A stretch of DNA of 64,000 nt. It comes from Pseudothermotoga elfii DSM 9442 = NBRC 107921 (GTDB lineage: Bacteria; Thermotogota; Thermotogae; Thermotogales; DSM-5069). The notes beneath the pieces were generated by a model. It was not told where the DNA came from. It saw only the letters and a list, made by a program, of their open reading frames with translations, and did not search any database. Positions within the stretch are counted from its first letter, which is position 1; each line of letters opens with the position of its first letter. Position numbers and translations under genes: made by a program. The stretch covers positions 930,001 to 994,000 of the forward strand of contig NC_022792.1 of NCBI RefSeq assembly GCF_000504085.1. Reading direction: 5' to 3'. Of this stretch, positions 12,508 through 21,191 are shown piece by piece.

Positions 12508-13613
12508 ATGCTCGAAGGATTGATAGCCTTTTTTCAACAATCGGCGTTTGGCTATGTGACAGTTGGGAATGTTCTGATGTATTTTGTGGCTCTACTTCTC
12601 CTTTATGTTGCGATAAAGAAGGATGCTGAACCGTTACTGCTTATACCTATCGCTTTTGGAATAATTCTTGGCAATATTCCGTCCCAGTTGACAAGACTTT
12701 TTGACGAAGGCGGGCTATTCTGGTATTTGAATATGGGTGTGACCAAGGGTATATACCCTCCTCTCATATTTCTTGGAATAGGTGCCTTAACTGATTTCTC
12801 TTTTATGCTTTCTTACCCATTAACCATTTTTCTTGGTGGAGCAGCACAATAACGTTTATTCTGGCAAAGATTTTTGGTTTCAGTCTAAAGCAAGCCGCGT
12901 CAATCGGTATCATAGGGGGAGCAGACGGTCCTACATCGATATACATCAGCAGTCAATTTGCTCCCGAGCTACTTTCATCAATAGCGATAGCAGCTTACTC
13001 GTATATCGCACTGATACCAATTCTTCAGCCTGTAGTGTCTAAGATTTTGACTACAAAAGAAGAGCGAAAAATAAGAATGGGACCTCCCCGAAGAGTTTCA
13101 AAAACGGAACGGATTCTTTTTCCGATAATAGTCACGATTGTCTCTGCCTTGCTGGTGCCACAATCACTTTCGCTCATCGGCATGTTGATGCTGGGTAATA
13201 TTCTCAGGGAAGCAGGAAATGTGAAGAGACTTGTGGAAGCCGCAAGTAGGTATATTCTTGATACTGTTACGATAATTCTTATGGTTTGTGTGGGTGCTTC
13301 CGCAAGAGCCGAGATATTTTTAAAACCTCAGAGTTTGCTTATTTTCGGTCTTGGGGCTTTAGCATTTATTTGCTCTTTGTCTGGGGGGATTTTGTTTGCA
13401 AAATTTATGAATTTGTTTTTAAAACAAAAAATAAACCCATTAATAGGAGCTGCTGGCGTATCGGCTGTGCCTGATTCAGCAAGGGTTGCGCAAAAGATTG
13501 CTCAGGAGGCCGACCCAACCAATTTTATTTTGATGCATGCGATGAGCCCAAATGTTGCCGGAGTCATTGGATCAGCAGTAGCAGCTGGTGTGTTTCTTGC
13601 GTTGATAAAATAG
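12508..13613 (+). pseudogene. oadB: Na+-translocating carboxylate decarboxylase beta subunit (OadB/MmdB family), frameshifted
   Basis: Integral membrane subunit of oxaloacetate/methylmalonyl-CoA decarboxylase Na+ pumps, which couples decarboxylation to Na+ export. Frame 1 reads to TAA at 12850-12852 after IFLGGAAQ. The rest continues in another frame from ITFILAK to the stop at 13611, with IIGGADGPTSIYIS, AYSYIALIPILQP and AGVSAVPDSAR. Family members have AAQFGIF at the junction; FGIF is missing, so about 13 bases appear deleted at 12849-12853. This is more than a single-base miscall, so the gene is probably inactive in this strain. No alpha or gamma subunit gene is nearby. GGAGG precedes the ATG, 15 bases after hutU. 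Confidence 0.85.
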
Positions 13614-13626
13614 GGAGGGAATAAAA

Positions 13627-13854
13627 GTGAAAAAAAGTTATGAAGTTGAAATAAACTATTCCTGGTGCAAAAGCTGTGGAATATGTTACAGTTTTTGCCC
13701 AACTGGTGCTATTGGTAAGGGAAATTTACTGGAGCCAGTTGTCAGTGATGAAAAAAAATGTATTGGCTGCTTGATGTGCGAAAATCTCTGTCCGGATTTC
13801 GCGATTGTTATAAAAGAAAAACAATCTGTACAGGAGAGTGCTCAAAATGGGTGA
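13627..13854 (+). CDS. 2x[4Fe-4S] ferredoxin, 2-oxoacid oxidoreductase delta subunit type
   Basis: A 75-residue ferredoxin with two cluster motifs: CKSCGICYSFCP and CIGCLMCENLCP. It resembles the delta subunit (KorD/VorD type) that passes electrons from 2-oxoacid:ferredoxin oxidoreductases. The start is GTG at 13627 behind AGGGAGG. Its end overlaps the alpha-subunit gene by 8 bases, implying translational coupling and a shared complex. Confidence 0.9.
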   Translation: MKKSYEVEINYSWCKSCGICYSFCPTGAIGKGNLLEPVVSDEKKCIGCLMCENLCPDFAIVIKEKQSVQESAQNG

Positions 13855-15007
13855 AAGAGTTTTAATGCAGGGTAATGAAGCTTGTGCACTCGGGGCCATT
13901 AAAGGTGGTTGTAGATTTTATGCTGGTTATCCAATAACACCTTCTTCCGAGATAGCTGAGACCATGGCAAGAGAACTTCCAAAGATTGGGGGAGTTTTCA
14001 TCCAGATGGAGGATGAAATATCAAGTGCTGCTGCAATAATAGGAGCATCTCTTGCTGGGGTAAAATCTATGACTGCTACCAGCGGTCCTGGTTTCAGTTT
14101 AATGCAGGAAGCTCTTGGATATGCTGTGATGACAGAAACTCCGTGTGTTTTTGTGAATGTAATGCGTGGAGGTCCATCCACAGGATTACCAACACAACCC
14201 GCTCAGGGTGATATAATGCAGGCAAGATGGGGAACTCACGGAGATCACGAAATAATAGCTCTGTATCCATGGAGTGTTGGGGAAACTTACAAGTTGATAA
14301 TCAAAGCGTTCAATTATGCTGAAAAATACCGAACACCGGTTATTTTTTTAATGGACGAGGTACTTGGCCACATGAGGGAGACTTTTGACATGCCAGATGA
14401 ACGAGATATAAGGGTAATTCCGAGATTAACCGAAAGTGAACTGGAGGAGGAAGAAGTTTACACACCTTTTTCAGAGCAGGATACAGCCGAACCAACTCCT
14501 ACTCCTTTAATTGAGATGGGAAAGGCGCGATTTCACGTTTCAGGGCTTGTCCATGATGAATCAGGCTTTCCACAGGCAAGCTTTGAAGTTAGTGATAAAT
14601 TGATCAGAAGATTATCTAATAAGATCAGAATTCATGCTGATGAAATAGCAATGTATGAGGAATTTATGACTGATGATGCAGAAATACTGGTTGTTGCGTA
14701 TGGATCAGTTGCAAGAAGCGCCATAAGGGCCATCAAGATAGCCAGACAGGACAAAATAAAGGTGGGGTTATTCAGGCCTATAACAATCTGGCCTGTTGCA
14801 GCAAACAGGTTAAAGAGATTGTTGTCTCGTGTTGAAGGAGTTTTATTTGCAGAAATGAATCTCGGCCAGTACGCAAAGGAAATTCTGGCCCTGTCCAAGA
14901 GGAATCTAAAAGTAAAGTTTGTAACAAAGGTTGGAGGCCGATTGATAAGCCCTGAAGAAATACTTGATGGTATAAGTTCTTTACAGGTGGAAATTGCTGA
15001 ATTCTAA
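13847..15007 (+). CDS. korA: 2-oxoacid:ferredoxin oxidoreductase alpha subunit (KorA/VorB type)
   Basis: Pyrimidine-binding and transketolase-C-like subunit of a CoA-dependent 2-oxoacid:ferredoxin oxidoreductase, about 386 residues. Landmarks: QGNEACALGAIKGGCRFYAGYPITPSSE split by the usual conserved turns, ATSGPGFSLMQEALGYA, RGGPSTGLPTQPAQGD and the C-terminal FRPITIWP. The ATG at 13847 is 8 bases after AGGAGAG; an earlier GTG (13838) lies on that site. The thiamine-diphosphate-binding beta subunit and gamma subunit that normally follow are absent: the next gene encodes a ferritin-like protein. Substrate (2-oxoglutarate or branched 2-oxoacids) cannot be told. Confidence 0.88.
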   Translation: MGERVLMQGNEACALGAIKGGCRFYAGYPITPSSEIAETMARELPKIGGVFIQMEDEISSAAAIIGASLAGVKSMTATSGPGFSLMQEALGYAVMTETPCVFVNVMRGGPSTGLPTQPAQGDIMQARWGTHGDHEIIALYPWSVGETYKLIIKAFNYAEKYRTPVIFLMDEVLGHMRETFDMPDERDIRVIPRLTESELEEEEVYTPFSEQDTAEPTPTPLIEMGKARFHVSGLVHDESGFPQASFEVSDKLIRRLSNKIRIHADEIAMYEEFMTDDAEILVVAYGSVARSAIRAIKIARQDKIKVGLFRPITIWPVAANRLKRLLSRVEGVLFAEMNLGQYAKEILALSKRNLKVKFVTKVGGRLISPEEILDGISSLQVEIAEF

Positions 15008-15023
15008 TTGGGAGGATGAGAGC

Positions 15024-15473
15024 ATGGTGTCTCTTGGAGATTTGTTGTCTATCGCTTTGAAAATCGAAGCGAGTGGTTATGAGTTTTATTCAAATTTGTC
15101 CCGGCAGCATAGTGATAGTTTACAAAAATTCTTTTCAGATCTTGCCGAACAGGAAAGGCAGCATCAGGAGATTTTTAGAAAACTCATTGAAGACGATAAG
15201 AAGAAGAATGCCTCATTGAGCAACTGGATTGAAGAAGAGACCGCAGGTTATTTGAAAAGTCTTGCAGATGTTTCGATTTTCCCAAATATAGAGAAAATGA
15301 AAACAAATATGACATCGCAGGATGCTTTGAATTTTGCTATAGGAGTGGAGAAAGATAGCATCATATTTTATTCAGAATTAATTCCCTATATCGAAGAAGA
15401 AAAACAGATTATCAAAGAAATTATTGCTGAGGAAAAAAGGCATCTGATGGATCTTCTTTCAATCAAACTCTGA
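15024..15473 (+). CDS. Ferritin-like diiron protein (rubrerythrin-type four-helix bundle)
   Basis: A 149-residue protein with the two half-bundle signatures of ferritin-like diiron proteins: IEASGYEFY with ERQHQE, then VEKDSIIFYSEL with EEKRH. There is no C-terminal rubredoxin cysteine domain, so it is an 'erythrin-like' form. It may handle peroxide or oxygen and protect the Fe-S enzymes encoded upstream (inference). GGAGG at 15011-15015 selects the ATG at 15024. The end overlaps the convergent RseC-like gene by 11 bases. Confidence 0.85.
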   Translation: MVSLGDLLSIALKIEASGYEFYSNLSRQHSDSLQKFFSDLAEQERQHQEIFRKLIEDDKKKNASLSNWIEEETAGYLKSLADVSIFPNIEKMKTNMTSQDALNFAIGVEKDSIIFYSELIPYIEEEKQIIKEIIAEEKRHLMDLLSIKL

Positions 15474-15870
15474 GTATCTCGATTATTCTTGGGCGAAACT
15501 TCTTTCTGAATTTTGTATCATAGAACCTCAGAAAGAAGTAATACGCAGCTACAGCAGCAGTTGATATCAAAAGTCCTTCGATTTCATTTAGCAGAGAAAT
15601 GGTTGTTATAAGGCTACCGACAAAAATTATCGTGGGCAGGGTATAGACAAGCATAGCAGTTTTGATGCTGCCTGTCGCGGGAGTCTCCACTATTACTTTA
15701 TCTCCAGTTTTCAGATCAAACCCTGCCTTTTGTACTTCTAATCGAATCTTCTGAGATTCGCCAGTACAAAACATGTTTGCTGGACATTTACCGCACATTG
15801 AGGTCCTTTCTTTTTCGAGAATAACTGTTGATTCTTTAACCTGTGTTACCACCATCGTCTCACGCGCCAT
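15463..15870 (-). CDS. RseC/MucC-family membrane protein
   Basis: A 135-residue protein. The N-terminal cysteine motif C-x2-C-x5-C (MCGKCPANMFC) is followed by a beta-rich stretch with KTGDKVIVE, then two membrane helices (about 72-92 and 96-113) and a basic tail. This matches the RseC/MucC (SoxR-reducing RsxC-associated) family, linked elsewhere to envelope stress control and electron transfer. No Rnf genes are here. It overlaps the MFS gene upstream by 25 bases, suggesting co-expression. Confidence 0.8.
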   Translation of the reverse strand: MARETMVVTQVKESTVILEKERTSMCGKCPANMFCTGESQKIRLEVQKAGFDLKTGDKVIVETPATGSIKTAMLVYTLPTIIFVGSLITTISLLNEIEGLLISTAAVAAYYFFLRFYDTKFRKKFRPRIIEILRV

Positions 15871-17210
15871 CTTTTGTCTTCCTCCAATCTTGATTCAATT
15901 TTTTTTCTTATGACTCTTCTTAAGTCGTACATATTCACACCGTTTGTTCTAAATGCGTTGTTTCTTGATAAATGGCTGAGAGTGTTTATTGCAAGCCTTA
16001 TTGCGGGAACATATCTTTTTGTTCTCACTCTCAATAAAAATCTTAACACAGATGCCCTCAAGAATCCTGCTGCTAAAAACATAAATTGAATTCCAAAAAT
16101 CGGTATTCCTAAAATATTGAAACTTAAAGAAGAGAGTATTTTTGCAACTGCTCCTCCTACCAAGGATCCTATCAGCCCTCCAATTCCCCCAAATACAGAA
16201 TAAATTGCAAAATAAGCGGGGGATGAACTGCTTGCGACTTCCATCGGCAATGTCAAGAACGATAGATTTATTGCTGACCAAGCTATGGCGCTCATTACAG
16301 CATCAATCAACATCATATATCTCCATGTTGCCTGATTCATCAAGATCCAGAGAGGGGAGATGAAACAAGCTATGAAGACACCAAGTACTGCTGTTGTCTT
16401 ATGACCATGCCTATCTGAAAATTTTCCCCAGAAACCATAGAATATCATGGCAACCACGCTGTTTATAACTGTCGTGAATCCTATGTATGAAAAAGGAACA
16501 TTCAAATTTTTCAACAGGTGAAAACTGAAAAATGGTGAGCTGAAAGCTATCACCGCATTCCACATTAGATAAAAGATGCACAACCTCATAAAATTGAAAT
16601 CCTGAAGTACAAGTTTTGTTTCAACCAGAGCCCCGGAACTCTTTATAGGTACATCGGGGACTTTTCTCAAAGACCAGAGAGAAATAAGCATGCCAAGCAT
16701 GCCGGCGGCTATTACTAGTTCATATCCAAGTGGATCTTTGAACTTCTCGATCAAGAGTGAATAGCCATAGAAAGCAACCAGTGTAGTTAGAGATATATAT
16801 ACATTTCTCTTACCAAAAAACGAACCACGCTCTTTCTCAGGTATTAGATCTCTGACAAGAGATGTCCACGCATTCCCGGCAAGAGTTCCAAATATCTGTG
16901 AAATGGCAAAAACTGTTATGAAGACCGCAGGGTTTCTGTTTGGAAACAAAAGAAAAATCATTAACAAAATCCACGGAGATCTTGAAAGGAGGTTGAAAAC
17001 ATTTGTCATAAACCTTCGTTTGGGAAATTTCTTTATGATTACTGGTGAAATCACCTGAAAAACCTGAGCTATCATTGGAAACGATGCACTGACACCTATT
17101 AAAAATTCATCCAAGTTAAATGCCAATGCAAGTCCAGTAAAAATTGCTCCTTGTATAATGATGCTGTAAAGCGTTGAGGCAATACCTTCTAAATTTAGAT
17201 ATAATCTCAC
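15846..17210 (-). CDS. Major facilitator superfamily transporter
   Basis: A 454-residue membrane protein with about 12 hydrophobic segments and MFS features: an RD-rich loop after helix 2 (KKFPKRRFMTNVF), the turn RDLIPEKERGSFFGKRN and the mid-protein loop GKFSDRHGHKTTA. A basic C-terminal tail follows. The GTG start overlaps the rtcB stop (GTGA). The substrate cannot be told from sequence; the arrangement rtcB-MFS-rseC-like looks like one transcript. Confidence 0.85.
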   Translation of the reverse strand: MRLYLNLEGIASTLYSIIIQGAIFTGLALAFNLDEFLIGVSASFPMIAQVFQVISPVIIKKFPKRRFMTNVFNLLSRSPWILLMIFLLFPNRNPAVFITVFAISQIFGTLAGNAWTSLVRDLIPEKERGSFFGKRNVYISLTTLVAFYGYSLLIEKFKDPLGYELVIAAGMLGMLISLWSLRKVPDVPIKSSGALVETKLVLQDFNFMRLCIFYLMWNAVIAFSSPFFSFHLLKNLNVPFSYIGFTTVINSVVAMIFYGFWGKFSDRHGHKTTAVLGVFIACFISPLWILMNQATWRYMMLIDAVMSAIAWSAINLSFLTLPMEVASSSSPAYFAIYSVFGGIGGLIGSLVGGAVAKILSSLSFNILGIPIFGIQFMFLAAGFLRASVLRFLLRVRTKRYVPAIRLAINTLSHLSRNNAFRTNGVNMYDLRRVIRKKIESRLEEDKRWRVRRWW

Positions 17211-18604
17211 CCTTTTACCACGCCCATTGGTATTAATCGCGCCACTCTTCTCGCGATACCTACTTTTTCAACAATATCTACAACTTTATCAACATCCTTG
17301 TAAACAGCCGGAGCCTCCTCGATTAATGTTCTCTTTCCTTTACTCATTACTTCTATATTTTTCTGCTTCAGTTCATTCATCAATTTCTCGTAGTTCAATG
17401 TTTTCAGAGCAGCCCGTCTTCCCAGAAGTCTACCAGCACCGTGAGCAGTACTTGCATACGAGATCTGCTCAGCCTTTTTTGCGCCAACAAGTATGTAAGA
17501 TGCGCTCCCCATACTTCCCGGGATCAACACAGGTTGGCCTGTTTCAATAAATTTCTGTGGTAAGAGATGATTTCCAGCCCCGAGAGATCGTGTTGCACCT
17601 TTTCTATGAACTATCATTTTTCTTTTTTCATACTCTTCGATTTTTGCAATGTTGTGAGCCACATCGTAGAGAAGCCACATATTTTTTGAAGGGAAAGTTT
17701 TGTGAAAAGCTAACTGAATCATGTACGAAATCATTTGTCTATTTGCAAATGCATAATTTGCAGCACAATTCATGGCACTGAAATATTTTTGCCCTATTGG
17801 GTGGCTGAATGGGGCATTAATCAGTTGTTTGTCAGGTAAATTTTTGTTATGTGAGCTGAGATTATCTCTCATAATTTGAATATAGTCAGTTGCTATTTGA
17901 TGGCCAAAACCTCTGCTTCCGCAGTGTATACAGACGGCTACCTGACCTTCAAAGATACCGAATATATCTGCTGTATCTTTGTCAAATATGCGTTCGACTT
18001 TCTGAATTTCTATAAAATGATTTCCTGCTCCAAGGGTACTTAATTCATCGAGCCCTCTTTCAAAAGCTTTTTTCGAGACATCCTCGGGGTCAGCCGGGCT
18101 GAGTTTTCCACCGTCCTCGATATTTTCTAAATCGCTTTTGCTGCCATAACCCTGATCTACAGCCCATTGAGCACCATAGATACATATTGAGCGCAAATCT
18201 TTTTTGTTTATCTTTACAGCTCCGCTCGCCCCGACACCAGCAGGAACAGATCTGTATATTTCCTCAATTAGTTTTCTCAAAACTGGTCTTGCTTCTTCTT
18301 CATGAAGAGAAGTTAACATTAATCTCACGCCACAATTTATATCAAATCCGATTCCTCCTGGCGATATGATTCCGGTTTCAGTATCAAAGACCCCCACGCC
18401 CCCAATGGGAAATCCATAACCCCAGTGAATATCAGGCATGGCGATCGCCGCTATAATTCCTGGTAACTGTGTAACATTGACTATTTGCTGAAGAGCCTCC
18501 TTGAATTCTGGATTATCAATAGTCTCCTGATCAGTGAAAACCACTGCATCAACGTTAACGCCTTTGATTCGATAGATAAATCTCTCAAGGCGTTTAATAT
18601 TCAA
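17207..18604 (-). CDS. rtcB: tRNA-splicing/RNA repair ligase RtcB
   Basis: GTP- and Mn-dependent RNA ligase that joins 2',3'-cyclic phosphate or 3'-phosphate ends to 5'-OH ends; about 465 residues. Metal and active-site motifs: MPDIHWGYGFPIGGV, FDINCGVRLM (metal Cys), GAGNHFIEIQ, HCGSRGFGHQ, KGATRSLGAGNHLLPQ and STAHGAGR with the His expected to carry GMP. AGAGGTGAT favours the TTG at 18604 over an upstream GTG at 18613, which overlaps it. No archease or RtcA gene is beside it. A tRNA-Cys gene lies immediately upstream in the same direction with its own promoter. Confidence 0.94.
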   Translation of the reverse strand: MNIKRLERFIYRIKGVNVDAVVFTDQETIDNPEFKEALQQIVNVTQLPGIIAAIAMPDIHWGYGFPIGGVGVFDTETGIISPGGIGFDINCGVRLMLTSLHEEEARPVLRKLIEEIYRSVPAGVGASGAVKINKKDLRSICIYGAQWAVDQGYGSKSDLENIEDGGKLSPADPEDVSKKAFERGLDELSTLGAGNHFIEIQKVERIFDKDTADIFGIFEGQVAVCIHCGSRGFGHQIATDYIQIMRDNLSSHNKNLPDKQLINAPFSHPIGQKYFSAMNCAANYAFANRQMISYMIQLAFHKTFPSKNMWLLYDVAHNIAKIEEYEKRKMIVHRKGATRSLGAGNHLLPQKFIETGQPVLIPGSMGSASYILVGAKKAEQISYASTAHGAGRLLGRRAALKTLNYEKLMNELKQKNIEVMSKGKRTLIEEAPAVYKDVDKVVDIVEKVGIARRVARLIPMGVVKG

Positions 18605-18624
18605 TCGAATCACCTCTGATTTAG

Positions 18625-18652
18625 ATTATGCAACTATTAATGTATTAGTCAA
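18625..18652 (-). promoter_or_regulatory. Promoter of the rtcB operon
   Basis: On the minus strand, TTGACT (18652-18647) and CATAAT (18630-18625) are separated by 16 bases, about 20 bases before the rtcB start. Confidence 0.6.
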
Positions 18653-18678
18653 GGGAGTAATGTTCTGGAAGGAAAACC

Positions 18679-18754
18679 TGGAGGCGACGGTGGGATTCGA
18701 ACCCACGCATAGGGATTTTGCAGACCCCCGCCTTAACCACTTGGCTACGTCGCC
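18679..18754 (-). tRNA. tRNA-Cys (anticodon GCA)
   Basis: Minus-strand cloverleaf: acceptor arms GGCGACG and CGTCGCC, anticodon loop TCTGCAA with GCA, T arm GTGGGTTCGAATCCCAC, discriminator T and encoded CCA. Confidence 0.95.
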
Positions 18755-18763
18755 ACCGAAAAT

Positions 18764-18791
18764 ATTATACCACGGTAGCAAAGATGTTCAA
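18764..18791 (-). promoter_or_regulatory. Promoter of tRNA-Cys
   Basis: Minus strand: TTGAAC (18791-18786), 16-base spacer, TATAAT (18769-18764) preceded by TGG (extended -10). It ends 9 bases before the tRNA. Confidence 0.75.
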
Positions 18792-18851
18792 GAGAGAGAT
18801 CAGGTGTTATCATAAAAATATAGAAAAAGAAATTAAGGAGGAATGATCACG

Positions 18852-20147
18852 GTGTGGGTTTATGTTGAGGATTTGAAAGATTATATTGGCCAGGAAGTTG
18901 AGTTACGCGGTTGGGTATGGAATATCCGATCAAGTGGTAAAATTCATTTTCTTCAATTTAGAGATGGAACAGGCTTTGTTCAGGTAGTGGTCGAAAGATC
19001 AGATGTGGGTGAAGAGGTCTTTGAAGTGGCAAGCAAATTGAGAATTGAATCCAGTGTTATTATTAGGGGTAAAATCGTCGAAGACAGGAGATCTCCGTAT
19101 GGTGTGGAAGTGCATGCAAAAGGTATTGTTCCGGTTCAGATACCAGAAGAACCATATCCCATCTCGAAAAAAGATCACGGAATAGACTTTTTAATGAGTT
19201 ACCGCCATTTGTGGTTACGTTCGCGCAGACAGTTCCATATCCTTAAAGTTCGTGACGCCATGCTGACAGCAATAAGACAGTTTTACAGGCAAAGAAATTT
19301 TGTCTTAATAGATACCCCCATTTTTACTGGAGCTATAGGAGAAAGTGCAGGCAATCTTTTTGAACTCGATTATTTTGACTATGGCAAAGTTTATTTGACT
19401 CAAACCGGGCAGTTATACCTGGAAGCAGCTTGCATGGCTTTTGGAAAAGTGTACAACCTTGGTCCAACTTTCAGGGCAGAAAAATCGAAAACCAGGAGAC
19501 ATCTTATAGAATTCTGGATGCATGAAGCTGAAGTTGCATATTACGAACATGAGGACAATTTAAGGCTGCAGGAGGAGCTTGTATCATACATAGTGAAATA
19601 TGTTTTGGATAATGCATCAGAGCATCTTATTGCGCTTGGAAGAGATGTATCAAAGTTAGAAAAAGTGTGTGTCCCATTTGAGAGAATAACTTATGATGAG
19701 GCAATCAAGTTATTGCAGAAAAATGGTTCTGATATACGTTGGGGTGACGATTTCGGGGGCGATGAGGAAACAATAATTGCCTCGAATTTTGAAAAACCGG
19801 TTTTTGTTACGCATTATCCTCGCAAAGCCAAGGCATTTTACATGCAACCAGATCCACATAAGCCTGAGGTTGTATTGTGCGGGGATCTGCTTGCTCCTGA
19901 GGGTTATGGAGAGATAATAGGTGGTTCACAGAGGATACATGATTATAATCTCCTACTCGACAGGTTGAACGAGTTCAATTTGCCTGAGGATAAATACCAG
20001 TGGTATCTTGATCTTAGAAAATGGGGAAGTGTGCCACATAGTGGATTCGGCTTGGGTATTGAGAGAACAGTTGCCTGGATTTGCGGGTTAGAACATATAA
20101 GAGAATCGATACCATTTGCAAGAACATTGTATAGAATTTACCCATGA
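18852..20147 (+). CDS. asnS: Asparaginyl-tRNA synthetase
   Basis: Class IIb synthetase, about 431 residues, charging tRNA-Asn. The OB-fold anticodon domain is at about 10-100 (RGWVWNIRSSGKIHFLQFRDG). The catalytic core holds motif 2 (FRAEKSKTRRHLIEFWMHEAE) in two parts and motif 3 (GFGLGIERTVAW). The ending HIRESIPFARTLYRIYP and GGSQRIHDYN favour AsnRS over AspRS. AAGGAGGA at 18835-18842 is correctly spaced for the GTG at 18852; the ATG at 18843 would touch it. RuvB follows 12 bases later. Confidence 0.92.
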   Translation: MWVYVEDLKDYIGQEVELRGWVWNIRSSGKIHFLQFRDGTGFVQVVVERSDVGEEVFEVASKLRIESSVIIRGKIVEDRRSPYGVEVHAKGIVPVQIPEEPYPISKKDHGIDFLMSYRHLWLRSRRQFHILKVRDAMLTAIRQFYRQRNFVLIDTPIFTGAIGESAGNLFELDYFDYGKVYLTQTGQLYLEAACMAFGKVYNLGPTFRAEKSKTRRHLIEFWMHEAEVAYYEHEDNLRLQEELVSYIVKYVLDNASEHLIALGRDVSKLEKVCVPFERITYDEAIKLLQKNGSDIRWGDDFGGDEETIIASNFEKPVFVTHYPRKAKAFYMQPDPHKPEVVLCGDLLAPEGYGEIIGGSQRIHDYNLLLDRLNEFNLPEDKYQWYLDLRKWGSVPHSGFGLGIERTVAWICGLEHIRESIPFARTLYRIYP

Positions 20148-20159
20148 AAGGAGAAAAAA

Positions 20160-21191
20160 ATGAATTTTGTTCAGCAAAATCGAGAAGGTGATGCAATACT
20201 CGTTTCGTTGAGGCCAGATACTTTGGAAGACTATATAGGCCAGGAAGAAGTAAAGAAAAAACTTTATATTGCTATGAAAGCTGCAAAATTGAGAAACGAA
20301 CCACTTGATCACATACTTTTTTCTGGGCCACCAGGACTTGGAAAAACAACGCTCGCATTTGTCATAGCTAAGGAAATGGGTAAAAATATTCACATTACGA
20401 GCGGACCAGTTCTTGAGCGGCAGGGTGATATCGCTGCAATATTATCAAGTATAGAAGAGGGAGATATCCTTTTCATCGATGAGATACATCGAATAAACAA
20501 AGCAGTGGAGGAAGTTTTTTATTCTGCTCTGGAAGATTATAAAGTTGACATAATGATAGGAAAAGGTCCAACGGCCCGTTCTATCAGAATAGGGTTAAAG
20601 CCATTCACACTTGTTGGAGCAACCACAAGAAGTGGGTTATTAAGTTCTCCTTTGAGAAATCGCTTTGGAATGATACTTGAGTTGCAATTTTACACAGTGA
20701 AAGAATTGATGGAAATAATTAAAAGGGCCTGCAAGATAATGAATATAGAAATAGAAGAATCGGCAGCCCAGTTAATCGCTTCAAGGGCACGTGGAACTCC
20801 AAGAATAGCACTCAGACTTCTCAAGAGAGTGAGAGATGTTGCCACAATTAGGAAAGAGAACAAAATAATTTCTCATCTGGTCGAAAAAACGATGGATATT
20901 TTGGAAATAGATAAACTCGGTCTGGACGAAATGGATAGAAAAATCTTGAGAACCCTGATTGAAATCTATGATGGCGGTCCTGTTGGAATAGAAGCTCTTG
21001 CGGCTACTTTGAATTTAGAGATTGATACACTGAAGGAAATTCATGAACCTTATCTTTTGCAGCAGGGCTTGATTATACGTACCCCAAGAGGAAGAGTGGC
21101 AACTGGTATTGCTTACGAACATCTTGGGTATCCTTCAAAGATTTCAGGAGGTTTGTTCGATGAGTCTTTACGAAAATCTGATGAAAGTTAA
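20160..21191 (+). CDS. ruvB: Holliday junction branch-migration ATPase RuvB
   Basis: AAA+ motor that drives branch migration with RuvA; 343 residues, the usual length. Walker A is FSGPPGLGKTTLA, Walker B ILFIDEIHRI, sensor I GATTRSGLLSSPLRNRFG. The C-terminal winged helix contains LLQQGLIIRTPRGRVAT. ruvA and ruvC are not in the window. Its 3' end overlaps the YggS gene by 32 bases. Confidence 0.96.
   Translation: MNFVQQNREGDAILVSLRPDTLEDYIGQEEVKKKLYIAMKAAKLRNEPLDHILFSGPPGLGKTTLAFVIAKEMGKNIHITSGPVLERQGDIAAILSSIEEGDILFIDEIHRINKAVEEVFYSALEDYKVDIMIGKGPTARSIRIGLKPFTLVGATTRSGLLSSPLRNRFGMILELQFYTVKELMEIIKRACKIMNIEIEESAAQLIASRARGTPRIALRLLKRVRDVATIRKENKIISHLVEKTMDILEIDKLGLDEMDRKILRTLIEIYDGGPVGIEALAATLNLEIDTLKEIHEPYLLQQGLIIRTPRGRVATGIAYEHLGYPSKISGGLFDESLRKSDES

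Noticed and set aside
12850-12852. Stop codon recoding (for example selenocysteine) at the oadB break
   Set aside because: The stop is TAA and the frame changes afterwards, so recoding of one codon cannot restore the protein.
12833-13042. A separate small gene inside the oadB region
   Set aside because: It is the third reading frame across the frameshift. The true continuation lies in the frame that ends at 13613.
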